64,000 nucleotides of DNA from contig CAWFFV010000047.1 of assembly GCA_963814985.1 (NCBI GenBank), positions 1 through 64,000 on the forward strand, read 5' to 3'. Both the position numbers and the translations under genes were made by a program. This stretch comes from CAWFFV01 sp963814985. GTDB lineage: Bacteria; Chloroflexota; Ktedonobacteria; Ktedonobacterales; Ktedonobacteraceae. Positions 51,328-62,100 of this stretch are shown one piece after another (position 1 is the first letter of the stretch; each line of letters begins with the position of its first letter). The notes below the pieces were generated by a model. That model was not told the origin of the DNA, searched no databases, and saw only the letters and a list, made by a program, of their open reading frames with translations.

Positions 51328-53436
51328 ATGATACGGGCGCAGGATCAAGATATTCAGTCTTTGGTGGCAGATATCCGCGATGGTAAGTTGTTGCTACCAG
51401 AAATGCAGCGCAACTACGTCTGGAAAGCCGTTCAGGTACGCGACCTATTCGATTCACTCTACCATGAATATCCAAGCGGGCAGCTATTAGTATGGGAAAC
51501 CGACGAATTGCCAGCTTCAAGGCATCGTCAGGCAAGCGTTGAGGGGCTTGAGACAGAACAGCGCCGCCCTCAACTGCTGCTTGATGGTCAACAACGGCTC
51601 ACCTCGCTTGCGGCGGTGATGCTCGGACGGCCTTTACGAGTTCGTGATATATCAAGACCAATAGATATTGCTTTTAACGTCTCCACTGAAAAATTTGAGG
51701 TGGCAGGACCTCGCCAACGTGCTCAAACCGGTTGGATTTCGCTGGTCAAACTTTTTACAGAAGGTGCGATGGCAGTGTTCATTGAACTCGACATTGATCA
51801 TAAATCTCCTCAAGCACAAGAAATTCTTGAGCGTATAAGTCGGCTCGACAATATCAAGAAATATAAATACCGTGTCAACGTATTAGAGCGCCTGAGTTAT
51901 GCTGAGGTGACACATATCTTTGTGCGTACAAATTCAGGAGGTACAACGCTTGGATATGCTGACCTGGCCCTCGCCCAGGTATCGAGCAGTTGGCAAGGTG
52001 TGACAGAAGAGCTTGAACGATACCAGAAGCATCTAGAGAAGCAGGGTATGGGCCTGGAATTGGATAATGGCCAGTTGCTACGTGCCATCGTCGTTGTATT
52101 GACTGGACAGAGTCGCTTTATCCGCTTCTTTCGAGGCGATAAGCGGGAGGTGACTATTGATGAGCTTAAAACTTCCTGGGAGCGTGCCAAAAATGCGTTA
52201 GATCAATCCATCTCCTTCCTGGTGCATAATTGTATGATTGATCGATTAGAAATGTTGCCAACTCACAGTGTTATAATGCCTCTGGTCGCATTCTTTGACC
52301 GTTACGGTACAAGCGTAAGTAATACGCAGCTACGGGATTTACAACGTTGGGTGTATATGGCTCTCATCTGGTCACGTTATAGTGCTTCTTCAGAGACGGC
52401 TATGGATCAAGATATAACGGCTTCGACGAAAGAAAATCCCATTCAGGCGATGATTTAGAACATCGAGGATGTAGTTGGGCACCAAAGACCAGTTACGGAA
52501 CAAGAATTGCGCGATCAGCGGAAAAACTCACCGTATATGTTGATGGCCTATGTATTGGCCCGTCGTGCTCATGCACAGGATTGGTTCAGTGGCGTTGAGA
52601 TTGGAAATAATCACACATCGGAATATCATTTGCACCATATTTTTCCTAAAGCGCAGTTAAGCGACACATATAGCTTACGCAAGGACAGCCGTACAGTGGA
52701 CCAGGTAGCTAACCTGGTGTTTCTTGCATCTCCTATTAGCAAGATTACTTCCAAACGTCTTCCAGCTGAGTACTTGCCTGAAATTGATGAGCAACGGCTC
52801 AAAGCCCAATATATACCTTTGCAACGTGAACTATGGGCACTTGATACGTTTGAAGACGCAATGCTCCAACGCCGAAAGATGCTTGCCGATGCAATTAACC
52901 AACTATTCCAGTCACTCACCGAAGATAAGCATCTCTGGATACACGGACCCGTTCAGGTAATGGAAGCGCGGGTGAGTGCTATAGAGCAACAGCTTCGCCA
53001 ATTAGTTGCGTATCGTTTAAGCGAAGCGAAGGGCGAGAATGCTTGGAAGCAACTTGTACCAAACGATATTCGCGCCCTGGTCGAAGATCGTATTAAAAAG
53101 CATGAGAAAAACAAACCATATGAGATTGGGCAATATCAGACATTATCCGCAAAATTGGTATTTTTCCAGTTTAGCGATTACTTCAAGATTATTCAGATGA
53201 AAACGAATTGGCCCTTGTTCGAGGATGTATTTGGTACAGAGCAGGCGATTGCCAAATACAGTGGTCTGGCTATTGACGCTCGCAATGCACTTAAACATGG
53301 TCGGGATCTTACACAAGTTGATCTGGCTTCAGCGGAGGCAGGCTTAACGTGGCTGGAGGCATGTCTGGCAAAGGTCAAGTTGGAGGACGAAAGTGACGTT
53401 GAAGATGCAGAGGTAGTCCAGGTGGTAGAAGGTTGA
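51328..53436 (+). pseudogene. GmrSD-like DUF262 nuclease with an in-frame amber codon
   Basis: The ATG at 51328 follows AAAGGGGAATA. The frame runs to TAG at 52456-52458 and continues in the same frame to 53436, about 702 residues in all. The DUF262 domain has ALLLPEMQRNYVW-like and LLLDGQQRLTSLAAVM (the DGQQR motif, nucleotide hydrolysis). The second half has a His-Me-finger-type block (HHIFPKAQLSDTY, then DQVANLVFLAS) and a helical HEPN-like tail (AIAKYSGLAIDARNALKHGR). GmrSD-type enzymes cut modified phage DNA. The amber lies in IQAMI-stop-NIEDVVG, and CAG to TAG (one transition) explains it. The gene lies between the Mrr-like and RelE-UvrD genes. Confidence 0.75.
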
Positions 53437-53473
53437 CTTCGAATTCAACCGAGAGTGAGAGGCAAGATATGAG

Positions 53474-55570
53474 ATGACCACAGAATGGCGTATTACGCAA
53501 AAGCCAGACTTTTTTAAAGCGTTGCTGGCGTTGCCTCCAAAAGAGACCCGCCAGGTTCTGGAAAAAATTAATCTCCTGGCACAGGATCCGATGCCAGATG
53601 CGAAGGTCAAGAAGCAACTTAAGTATATGGGGGGCAAGCTTCACCGTCTTCGCAGCGGTAATTACCGCATCTTCTATACCTTCGAGCAGCCATATATCAG
53701 CATTCTTGCCCTGCGCCGCCGGGATGACGATACCTATGACGAGGATATGGACGTTGAATTTCTTGGTGGTCTTGACTCACAACTTGATGAGGCACAGGTA
53801 GTTAAGGCACGGCAACCAGATTGGGAACAGATTTTTGCACCAAAAGAACCTGAGAAAAGGCTATTGCCAGAACCAATCACAGAGAAATTGCTGGCAGACT
53901 TCAATGTTCCTGAATCATGCCATACCCGGCTTCTCACCATTCAGACACGAGAGGACCTGCTAGATTGTCCTGGTGTACCTGATGATTACTTGCTGAAAAT
54001 CGATGAGTATATGTTTGAGCGGCCTCTCGTTGAGGTGCTGCAACAGCCGGATTTCCTCTTGAACGATGTGAACGATTTGCTACGCTATAAAGAGGGTGAA
54101 CTGCTGGGTTTCCTACTCAAACTCTCACCAGAGCAGGAAAAATATGTCACCTGGGGCATGAATGCCAGCGGGCCAACACTTCTCAAAGGTGGACCGGGCA
54201 CGGGTAAGAGCACCATTGCGCTCTATCGCGTGCGCTTGCTGGTACAGGAACTACGCAAGAAAGGGCGTGACGAGTTTCGTATCCTCTTCACCACCTATAC
54301 CAATGCCCTGGTCAACTCATCCCAACAGTTGTTACAGCAGTTGCTCGGTGATGATGTGAAGTATGTAGAGGTACAGACAGCGGATAAAATAGTCTCGAAG
54401 CTTCTGGGGCAGGCAGGAATAGCCCCAAAATTTATAGACCAGGGCGAAGCCAATACTCTCCTGCGTCAAGTGGTAAAGGTCACTCAATTTGAAGGAAATG
54501 CAGTACAGCAGCAGGGACAGAGGCAGGCGGTCGAACGACTCAGCATTGACTACCTTTATCAGGAAATCAGTCAGGTCATTATAGCGCGTCAGATCAACTC
54601 TTTAGAGGAGTATCTTGTCGCATCACGTCCAGGCCGCAAAGTTCGTCTCAATGCGCTTCAAAGAAAGGCAATCTGGAAGGTGTATGAGACCTTCCGACAA
54701 CTGTTGAAACAACAAGGCAAAGAGATATGGCATCAGGCGAGAGCTCTAGCAGAGAAATGTGTGGCAGATGGCGTTGTTGGTCTCCGTTATAGTGCGGTAG
54801 TGATTGATGAAGCACAAGACCTTGACCCCAGTGCATTACGGTTGCTGGTACGTTTGTGCGATAGGCCTAATCGTATCTTTATCACCGCCGACGCCAACCA
54901 GTCCATTTACAGGAGTGGCTTCAACTGGGATGATGTGCATGCAAGTCTGCGCTTCCAGGGGCGCACCAGTATTTTGCATACCAACTATCGCTCAACTCGA
55001 GAAATCGGTGAGGCCGCCCAATCCTATTTGACAGGAGGCGCACTGGATACAGAGCAGGTAAAACACATTTATATGAATAGCGGACCTGCGCCTGCTGTAC
55101 GAGAGATTTATAATGGAGGCGAAGAAGTACGACTCCTTTCACACTTCTTGCCAGCAGCTGCACGGGAGTTCAAACTCGCTATTGGCTCTTGTGCCATTCT
55201 TTGTCCAACAATCAAGGCGGGAAAAGCTATAGCCGCTGAATTATCTCAGCAGGGCATAGAAGCCACTTTTATGTCTGGACAAGAGCTGAATTTGTTGCGT
55301 CCCGGAGTAAAGGTTCTTACACTCAACTCTGCGAAAGGGTTGGAATTTCCTATTGTTGTCCTATCAGGTTTTATCAATAGTGGATGGTATATACATGGGC
55401 CAGCACATATTGGTGTGGAGGAGCAGGAGGAGTTTCTCGCAACGGATCAACGTACTATGTTTGTTGGTATGACCCGAGCGATGCGTGCGTTGCTTATAAC
55501 CATACCGGCGCAGGCAAAATCACCGTTGCTACAGCGTTTCGATGCAACATACTGGAATCTTGGGCGATGA
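53474..55570 (+). CDS. RelE/ParE-like domain fused to a UvrD-family helicase
   Basis: The protein has 698 residues and the gene is intact. Residues 1-90 have the RelE/ParE fold pattern (KPDFFKALLALPPKETRQVL, LKYMGGKLHRLRSGNYRIFY). The helicase follows: Walker A GGPGTGKSTIALY at about 239, Walker B VVIDEAQDLD near 442, motif III TADANQSIYRSG, motif IV TNYRSTREIG, motif V LNSAKGLEFPIVV near 617 and motif VI FVGMTRAMRALL. All core motifs are present, so it should be an active SF1A ATPase. No nuclease motif is seen. Whether the RelE-like part cuts RNA or only binds is unknown. It lies 37 bases after the DUF262 gene and overlaps the next small ORF by 4. Confidence 0.85.
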   Translation: MTTEWRITQKPDFFKALLALPPKETRQVLEKINLLAQDPMPDAKVKKQLKYMGGKLHRLRSGNYRIFYTFEQPYISILALRRRDDDTYDEDMDVEFLGGLDSQLDEAQVVKARQPDWEQIFAPKEPEKRLLPEPITEKLLADFNVPESCHTRLLTIQTREDLLDCPGVPDDYLLKIDEYMFERPLVEVLQQPDFLLNDVNDLLRYKEGELLGFLLKLSPEQEKYVTWGMNASGPTLLKGGPGTGKSTIALYRVRLLVQELRKKGRDEFRILFTTYTNALVNSSQQLLQQLLGDDVKYVEVQTADKIVSKLLGQAGIAPKFIDQGEANTLLRQVVKVTQFEGNAVQQQGQRQAVERLSIDYLYQEISQVIIARQINSLEEYLVASRPGRKVRLNALQRKAIWKVYETFRQLLKQQGKEIWHQARALAEKCVADGVVGLRYSAVVIDEAQDLDPSALRLLVRLCDRPNRIFITADANQSIYRSGFNWDDVHASLRFQGRTSILHTNYRSTREIGEAAQSYLTGGALDTEQVKHIYMNSGPAPAVREIYNGGEEVRLLSHFLPAAAREFKLAIGSCAILCPTIKAGKAIAAELSQQGIEATFMSGQELNLLRPGVKVLTLNSAKGLEFPIVVLSGFINSGWYIHGPAHIGVEEQEEFLATDQRTMFVGMTRAMRALLITIPAQAKSPLLQRFDATYWNLGR

Positions 55571-55704
55571 TAAGTACCGTCATCGCTGGGAAACAAAGCG
55601 AAGCCTGGTATGATAAATTCTTCCCTGGTCGTCTCGTTACAACCCAGGAATTAGGTACGCTGAGCAAGGAAGCTGAAGAGTTCATCGAAAAGCATTTCTC
55701 ATAG
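55567..55704 (+). CDS. Small protein, 45 residues, coupled to the helicase gene
   Basis: The ATG at 55567 overlaps the helicase stop (ATGA). The product is MISTVIAGKQSEAWYDKFFP and so on, ending with an acidic helix (LSKEAEEFIEKHF). It lies 12 bases before the DrmA GTG. No family is recognised. Conserved overlap in relatives would show whether it is real. Confidence 0.5.
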   Translation: MISTVIAGKQSEAWYDKFFPGRLVTTQELGTLSKEAEEFIEKHFS

Positions 55705-55716
55705 AAAAAAGGGAAC

Positions 55717-58700
55717 GTGTTCGTGGATGTAATCAACTTGCCGAAAGTTCTTCCAGGCAGCCTTGACCTGGAAGCTATCAATCGAAACTTACGATCAGGC
55801 AAGGCAACATTGAATTGGAACGAGGTCGCAAATGCTTCTCAGGAGCATCTTGCAATGTTGCTCGCCGGTCTGGATCTGGTTGATCATAGTGAAGTTCTCG
55901 GTATGGAAACTGTACCTGATGAATTGTCCAGTCCTGTGCTGCAAGCACTCTCTGGAGCAGAACGCAATTCTCCTCGCCGCATTGAGCGCAAGCGGACAGT
56001 GAACAAACGTGTTGTTCCTGCTATCCAGGAACCTGAGCAACCAGTAGGACTGAATAGGGTTGCTCGCTTAGATGAGGAGAAGCTGGCACGATCTGTGCAG
56101 CTTCTTCCCGAACCACCTCGCTCTCTGCTTCAACCACTTTCACCGTCGGCATTACGCGATGAGTTGGAGCGTCTAGTGCTGCAAGACCTGCTCGGCCCGG
56201 CAGGTGGGATTGAGGAGGAGATAGATGAGGGCAGTGTGCGTGATCGTTATCTGGTAGGTGCACTTGCCCCCCGTGATCAGCAGATTCTCCCAGAAACGCT
56301 GGATGAGCTGGCAGTACCAGAAGAAGGGAGCATTGAAGATGGTGCCAATGATGATGCGGCACTGCAAATTACCAGCCTCTATCCCTCGTCGATCGGCATG
56401 AGCTTCTCTGTTGATGGAACTGCGACCAGTCTGAGCGTCGAGGCAAGTTGGGGCTACTATAGGCGTGAGCATAGTGAGACGCTGAAAACCCCCAAAGGCG
56501 CTCCCAAGATGGTGTGGAAGCGAAAGCATAGTGGGGAGAAGTCGAAACACATTCCCTTGAAAGAAGGGCCTATTCCATCCTGGAGTCCTGAGCCAGAGGA
56601 ACAACCCGACGTGATTGTACGGGGGGTGATACGTCGCCTGGAGGACTGCTGGACGATAACACTCTTTCTGATCAATGAACAGAGCGAACCCGAGAAGCGC
56701 CGTGATGAAGCCTGGGTCTTTCAACCAGAACTCTCAGTTGCGGCTCCTGACAGCACACCTATCTTTCAGCACCGCACTCTCAGTGGAACAAGGTGGCAGT
56801 CCGATGAAGAGCTTGCAATGATGATGCTTTACCGACGTCAGGTGAGCTTTGCCATTGGTCACGGTATTGGTGTGCATGCCGAGACCGTACCAGGCGACCC
56901 AACCAGAGCTGTTCGTCTTTCTACACTGTGTCGTACCCACGTACGATGTGCCGCGCACCGAAGCCCCTACCACGGTAGAGATACCAGGACTGACTGATCT
57001 GGTGCTGGATATGAAAGGACTTGCCGAAAGTCCCATGACAGAATTGGCTGGCAAGTTGATGCCCCTCGTCACCTCCTACGAAGCCTGGATTGCGGAGCAA
57101 ACAGCACAGATAGATAACCCGGACGCTGGATTGGCAGAATACCATCGTGTAGCAGAGCAGGCGATGGAGGAATGCCAACGTACCCTTGTTCGCATCCAGG
57201 AAGGGATTGTGCTCTTGTCGAACAATCGGCACGCCGCGCAAGCCTTCTCTTTTATGAATAAAGCCATGTGGCAGCAGCGCATTCATGCGTTGCATGCCGA
57301 AGAGAGGCGGCGGGAGCAGAGTACGTCGTTGGAGGAAAAGGATCAACCGGAGAACCGGAGCTGGCGTCCCTTCCAGCTAGCCTTTATTTTACTCAATCTG
57401 CCAGCGCTGACCGATCTGCACCATCCCGATCGTAGCGCAGAAGCGAGTGCAGTGGCCGATCTCCTCTGGTTTCCGACTGGTGGTGGGAAAACAGAGGCGT
57501 ATCTTGGCCTGACAGCCTATACACTGGCAATCCGTCGTCTGCAAGGAATAATCGGAGGCCACTCTGGCGAGGAGGGAGTCGCTGTGATTATGCGCTACAC
57601 TCTGCGCCTGCTCACACTCCAGCAATTCCAGCGTGCGACGGCGCTTATCTGCGCCTGTGAATCTTCCGGCAAGAACGATAAGCAGCGCACATGGGGCACG
57701 ACGCCTTTCCGCCTGGGACTCTGGGTTGGGCAACGTACCACCCCCAACACAACGGAACAGAGCGAGAAGCAAGTATGCAGGATCGAGGTCAGTATTCCAG
57801 CGGGGCAGCGCAATTGGCGGCGTCGGCTCTGCACGCCAGTTGACGAACTGTCCCTGGTGTGGCTCTCCCATTGAGGCTGGCGAGATATCAAGGTCGAACC
57901 ATTCGCGAAAGGGCGCGGTCGTACGTTTATCTACTGCGGAGACATTCTGGGTCGGTGCCCCTTTCAGCCGTAAGTAACGCGCCTGAGGGTCTGCCTGTAC
58001 TGGTTGTCGATGAGGAAATTTACCGCTGTCTGCCAGCATTACTCATCTCAACTGTTGATAAATTCGCCCAGATGCCCTGGAACGGAGCCACACAGATGCT
58101 GTTTGGCAAGGTAGATAAGCACTGTAGTCGTCACGGATTCCACTGCCCCGATCTTGAGGATAAAGACCACCACCGGGCAGTAGGAAGTTTTCCCGCAGCA
58201 AGATCTCTTGCGCATGCTCCACTCCGTCCGCCTGATCTGATTATCCAGGACGAACTGCACCTCATCTCTGGCCCACTTGGCACGTTGGTTGCGCTCTATG
58301 AAGTGGCAGTAGATCATCTCTCGACATGGACGGTGGATGGGAAGACGAGTTCGACCGAAGGTAGTGGCAGCAACGGCTACTATCCGACGAGCGGCCCAAC
58401 AGGTGCATGCTCTGTTTATGCGCCAGGTGAACGTTTTTCCGCCTCAAGGACTGAACGTTACGGATAATTTCTTCGCTCGCCAGCGTGAACCAGATGACGC
58501 GACCCCAGGGCGAAGGTATGTGGGCATTTGCGCGAGCGGGCGTCGCCTCAAAGCCGCGCTTATCCGTGTCTACGTAGCCTATCTCTCTGCTGGTCAGTAT
58601 CTCTATAATCACTATGGTCAGGCCACCGATCCCTGGATGACCCTCGTTGGCTATTTCAATTCGATGAACGAGTTGGGAGGCATGCGCCGTCTCGTTGAAG

Positions 58701-59578
58701 ACGACGTACGTTCGCGTCTTATCAGGATGGAGCAGAGAGGCCTGGCACGGCGCAATGCGCCATTGCTGGAAGAACTCACCTCTCGTAAGAGCTCCACTGA
58801 TATACCGGATGTACTTGATAAGCTCGAACGAGTGTTTGACCCGGCGAGAGATGCTGGATCACCTCGACCACTTGATGTGCTACTGGCGACGAATATGATT
58901 TCTGTCGGTGTGGATGTCAAACGCCTTGGATTGATGATCGTGGCAGGCCAGCCTAAAACGACTGCTGAATATATTCAGGCTACCAGTCGTGTTGGCCGTA
59001 ACGCACCTGGCTTAGTCTGCGTCGTCTTCAACTGGGCTCGGCCCCGTGATCTGTCGCACTATGAGCAATTCGAGCATTATCATGCAACATTTTACCAGCA
59101 AGTGGAGGCTCTATCCGTGACGCCTTTTGCACCTCGTGCCATCGACCGAGGGCTTGCAGCTCTCCTGGTTAGCTATGTGCGCTTGCCTGGTTCTGAGTTC
59201 AATGAGAACAGCCAGGCGGGAAAGGTCATTGGGACGCATTCCTATTTCATCACGGCTCTTGATGATCTCTCCCGTAGGGCCGCATATGTCACCAACAGTA
59301 CAGAGGTCGGCGCGATCGTGCGGACGACGCTGGAAGAGCTACGGGAGTATTGGCTGGAAATGACCAGGACAAACGTCGGCACGCAGCTTGGTTACAAAAC
59401 ACGCAAAGACGGACAGACCGTTGGTCTCCTGCGCCAACCCGGACAGAGAGATTGGATACCCTTTACCTGTTTAAACTCATTACGCGATGTGGAACCCTCT
59501 ATCAACTTGATTTTAGATGAACGAGAACTGGACGACAGGATTGAGAGCGTAGGTAACAAAGGTGAGGAGATAGGATGA
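55717..59578 (+). pseudogene. drmA: DrmA: DISARM SF2 helicase with an extra N-terminal domain, several frameshifts
   Basis: The GTG at 55717 after AAAAAAGGGA opens the frame. Residues 1-90 (LDLEAINRNLRSGKATLNWN, ASQEHLAMLLAGLDLVDH) are not usual DrmA and may be a STAS-like domain. The DrmA part starts with DELERLVLQDLLGPAGG and SVRDRYLVGALAP. Frame changes occur near 56940, 57830, 57885, 57975 and 58340. Across them the family's blocks appear in order. Walker A is WFPTGGGKTEAYLGL at 57470. Zinc knuckles are CPWCG and IYCGDILGRCPF near 57855-57965. The acidic box is LIIQDELHLISGPLGT at 58240, and motifs V and VI are TNMISVGVDVKRLG and YIQATSRVGRNAPG at 58890-59010. DrmA and DrmB form the core DISARM complex. 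As read it is not translatable whole. Confidence 0.8.
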
Positions 59579-59609
59579 GGAAAACCGGGAAAGCAGAAAG
59601 GGAAGAAGG

Positions 59610-61477
59610 ATGAGTGCAACCAGAAAAAAATACCGCGTCGGAGAGTTACGGCCAAGTCAAGTTCTGTTTACATACGGTATCGGTTCAATTGTGGATTTAC
59701 CCTATATCTCTACGATGGTAATGGGGCTAGATGACTGGGAGAATCCCTATCCGAGCAATGGTAGGTGAAGAGCGCTTGCTACAAGCCGTACAAGCTATTC
59801 TGGGGTCCCAGGTAGTACGGCTTCTTGCGCCTCCAGAAGCGCCGGAATCAAGTGGGCGGTCCGCCGAACCCGTTTGATGAGAGTGCATTAGTAGGTGTAC
59901 CTGTGGCTGCCTTTCCGCGTTGGATGCTTTGCCCACGTTGTCGCACTCTGGCCTCATTGAAATCAAGTCTCTTTCAGCTTAAGGCAGATTTTTACCGGGC
60001 CGACAAAACACGCTATGTCCATGTAAACTGTCCTTCTGCTGGTGCACCTCCACCTGTTGTGCCTGCTCGCTTTCTCGTAGCATGTAAAAATGGGCATCTG
60101 GATGATTTTCCCTGGATTTACTTTGTACATGGAGAAGTTCCATGTCAGGCAAGGCTTAAACTTCGTGAACTTGGCGTCACAGGAGAGGCAGCTGATATTC
60201 AGGTACTGTGTGAAACCTGCGGCAAGCAGAAACGTATGTCCGATGCCTTTGGAACCGATGGTATGAAAAATCTTCCTGAATGTAATGGCCGCCATCCACA
60301 CTTGCGCAGTTACGACAAGGAACCATGCCAGGAGCAATTGCGAACCATTCTGCTTGGTGCCTCAAATAGCTGGTTTTCGCTTGTGCTCTCGACACTTGCT
60401 GTGCCCAATGCTGTTGACAAGCTCGGTCAGCTTGTAGAGGATCACTGGCATCTGTTAGGGATGGTCACGAGCCAGCAAAATATTGAACTCTTGCGGAAGA
60501 TAGGACAGTTGGAGCATTTTTCGGCTTACTCAGATGCGAACATCTGGGAGAAAGTTGAAGCAAAGAAGAATGCCTCCGAGGCAGGTGATGATACGCCTTT
60601 ACCCAGCTTAAAAGTACCTGAATGGAAGGTCTTGAGCAATCCTACAGTAGCTCCTGATGCTCGTGACTTCAAAGTGAGAACTGTCTTTCCGCCGCAGGGC
60701 TACGAGCATGTGATCAAACAGGTGGTGCTGGTTGAGCGCCTGAGGGAAGTGCGAGCATTAATAGGGTTCACGCGCATTGAATCACCTGGAGATTTTACCG
60801 AAGTTGCAGAGATACCAGAGGAGCATCGTGTTCCCCTCTCACGCAAGCGACCCACCTGGGTACCCGCAGCTGAGGTTCGTGGGGAGGGCATTTTTCTAGA
60901 ATTTCGCGAGGAAGCTCTCATTCCCTGGATAGAAAGGTCCGCCTCGCACAAGCACGAGCGCACATTTTTAGAGGCCCATATGCAGTGGCGTAAAGCTCGG
61001 CATATGGAGGATCTTAGGCAGGGCTATCCAGGTCTTCGCTACATCTTGCTGCATTCCTTTGCTCATGCTCTCATGCACCAGTTGACCCTTGAGTGTGGAT
61101 ACAGCGCAGCTAGCATCCGTGAACGTATCTATGCTCTCTCGCCAGACCACGAGCAAGGCCCAATGGCTGGTATTTTGCTGTATACTGCCGCTCCTGATAG
61201 CGAGGGGACACTGGGGGGACTAGTGAGCCTGGGTGTGCCTGATCAACTAGGACGACACATTGATGGTGCTCTGGAGCGTGCACGCCGCTGTACCTCAGAT
61301 CCGCTTTGCGCTGAGCATACGGGTTTACAAGATACGTCATTGCACGAAGCAGCCTGTCACGCCTGTCTCTTTTTGCCAGAAACGTCCTGCGAGCGTGGCA
61401 ACAAATATCTAGACAGATCAGTACTTGTTCCAACAGTTGATAAGGCTATGCTGGCCTTCTTTGACATGGCCAGGTGA
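59610..61477 (+). pseudogene. drmB: DrmB: DUF1998 protein of DISARM, frameshifted near its start
   Basis: The ATG at 59610 after GGAAGAAGG gives MSATRKKYRVGELRPSQVLF, the typical DrmB start, which breaks after 50 residues. The frame changes again near 59830. From 59825 it is continuous to 61477. Visible are a Cys cluster (MLCPRCRTL and LVACKNGHLDDFPW), the DUF1998 core (YILLHSFAHALMHQLTLECG, then AGILLYTAAPDSEGTLGGLV) and the C-terminal Cys cluster (CTSDPLCAEH, CHACLFLPETSCERG) that probably binds zinc. The full product would be about 620 residues. DrmB works with DrmA. No drmC follows. Confidence 0.85.
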
Positions 61478-61758
61478 ATCTGGCCTGTCAGTAGTTTTGT
61501 GCATTATCTCGGCGTGGTTTTTGTGATGACAATAACGTATACAACGTATCAAAATCTACGTCGTTTACGTTCACGTAAAAAACTTTCTATAACGTGCATT
61601 TTGGCTCTATAAGGCACTTTAAACGCTGCGTCGTTTACGTTAAAGATGCTTCAGCGTTACGTGAGTCGGCTTGCTAGTTGACTTCACATTATCAAGTCGA
61701 GAGAATTGACGTTTCGCACTGACAGGCGATATACTCTCGATGACGGAAAGAGAGAACG
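61478..61758. other. Intergenic region rich in ACGT motifs
   Basis: CGTCGTTTACGTT occurs at 61559-61571 and 61629-61641, exactly 70 bases apart, with further AACGT and ACGTAA words between and around them. The region separates drmB from the GIY-YIG gene and ends in its promoter. Confidence 0.5.
61706..61735 (+). promoter_or_regulatory. Sigma-70-type promoter of the GIY-YIG gene
   Basis: TTGACG (61706-61711) and TATACT (61730-61735) are separated by 18 bases, and the ATG follows 24 bases on, with GGAAAGAGA between. Confidence 0.6.
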
Positions 61759-62100
61759 ATGATGGCCAAGAAAAGAGGACAGCAGACCCACTCTGTTTAC
61801 ATCGTCAGGTGTGCCAATGATGCACTCTATACGGGGTATAGCACGGATGTTGAGAAACGCGTTGCCACCCACAATGCGGGCAAAGGTGCACGCTACACCC
61901 GCGCTCATCTTCCGGTAACCCTTTGCGCCGTCTGGTCTTTTCAGAGCAAAGGGGATGCATTACGAGCTGAATGGACCATCAAAGGCTTACCAAGAGCACA
62001 GAAAATCCAGTTGATCGAGCAAGCTTTGCAGGAGGAAGAGTCGACGGCAACCAATGATCTTCATCTGCTGATGGTTCTTGGCTTAGGTCAAGCACTCTAG
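61759..62100 (+). CDS. GIY-YIG domain protein (UPF0213/YhbQ type)
   Basis: The protein has 113 residues and the gene is intact. The GIY-YIG core is VYIVRCANDALYTGYSTDVE at about residues 13-32, followed by RVATHNAGKGARYTRAHLPV with the conserved Arg and His. A helix GDALRAEWTIKGLPRAQKIQ ends the domain. These stand-alone domains are common. Structure-specific nuclease activity is known for some relatives, and the cellular role is unclear. It has its own promoter, so it is probably not part of the DISARM operon. Confidence 0.85.
   Translation: MMAKKRGQQTHSVYIVRCANDALYTGYSTDVEKRVATHNAGKGARYTRAHLPVTLCAVWSFQSKGDALRAEWTIKGLPRAQKIQLIEQALQEEESTATNDLHLLMVLGLGQAL

Noticed and set aside
43349..61477. 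BREX or a standard type I/III restriction system instead of DISARM
   Set aside because: There is no PglZ, BrxL or HsdR/HsdS-like protein. The DUF1998 DrmB and the DrmA helicase motifs fit DISARM.
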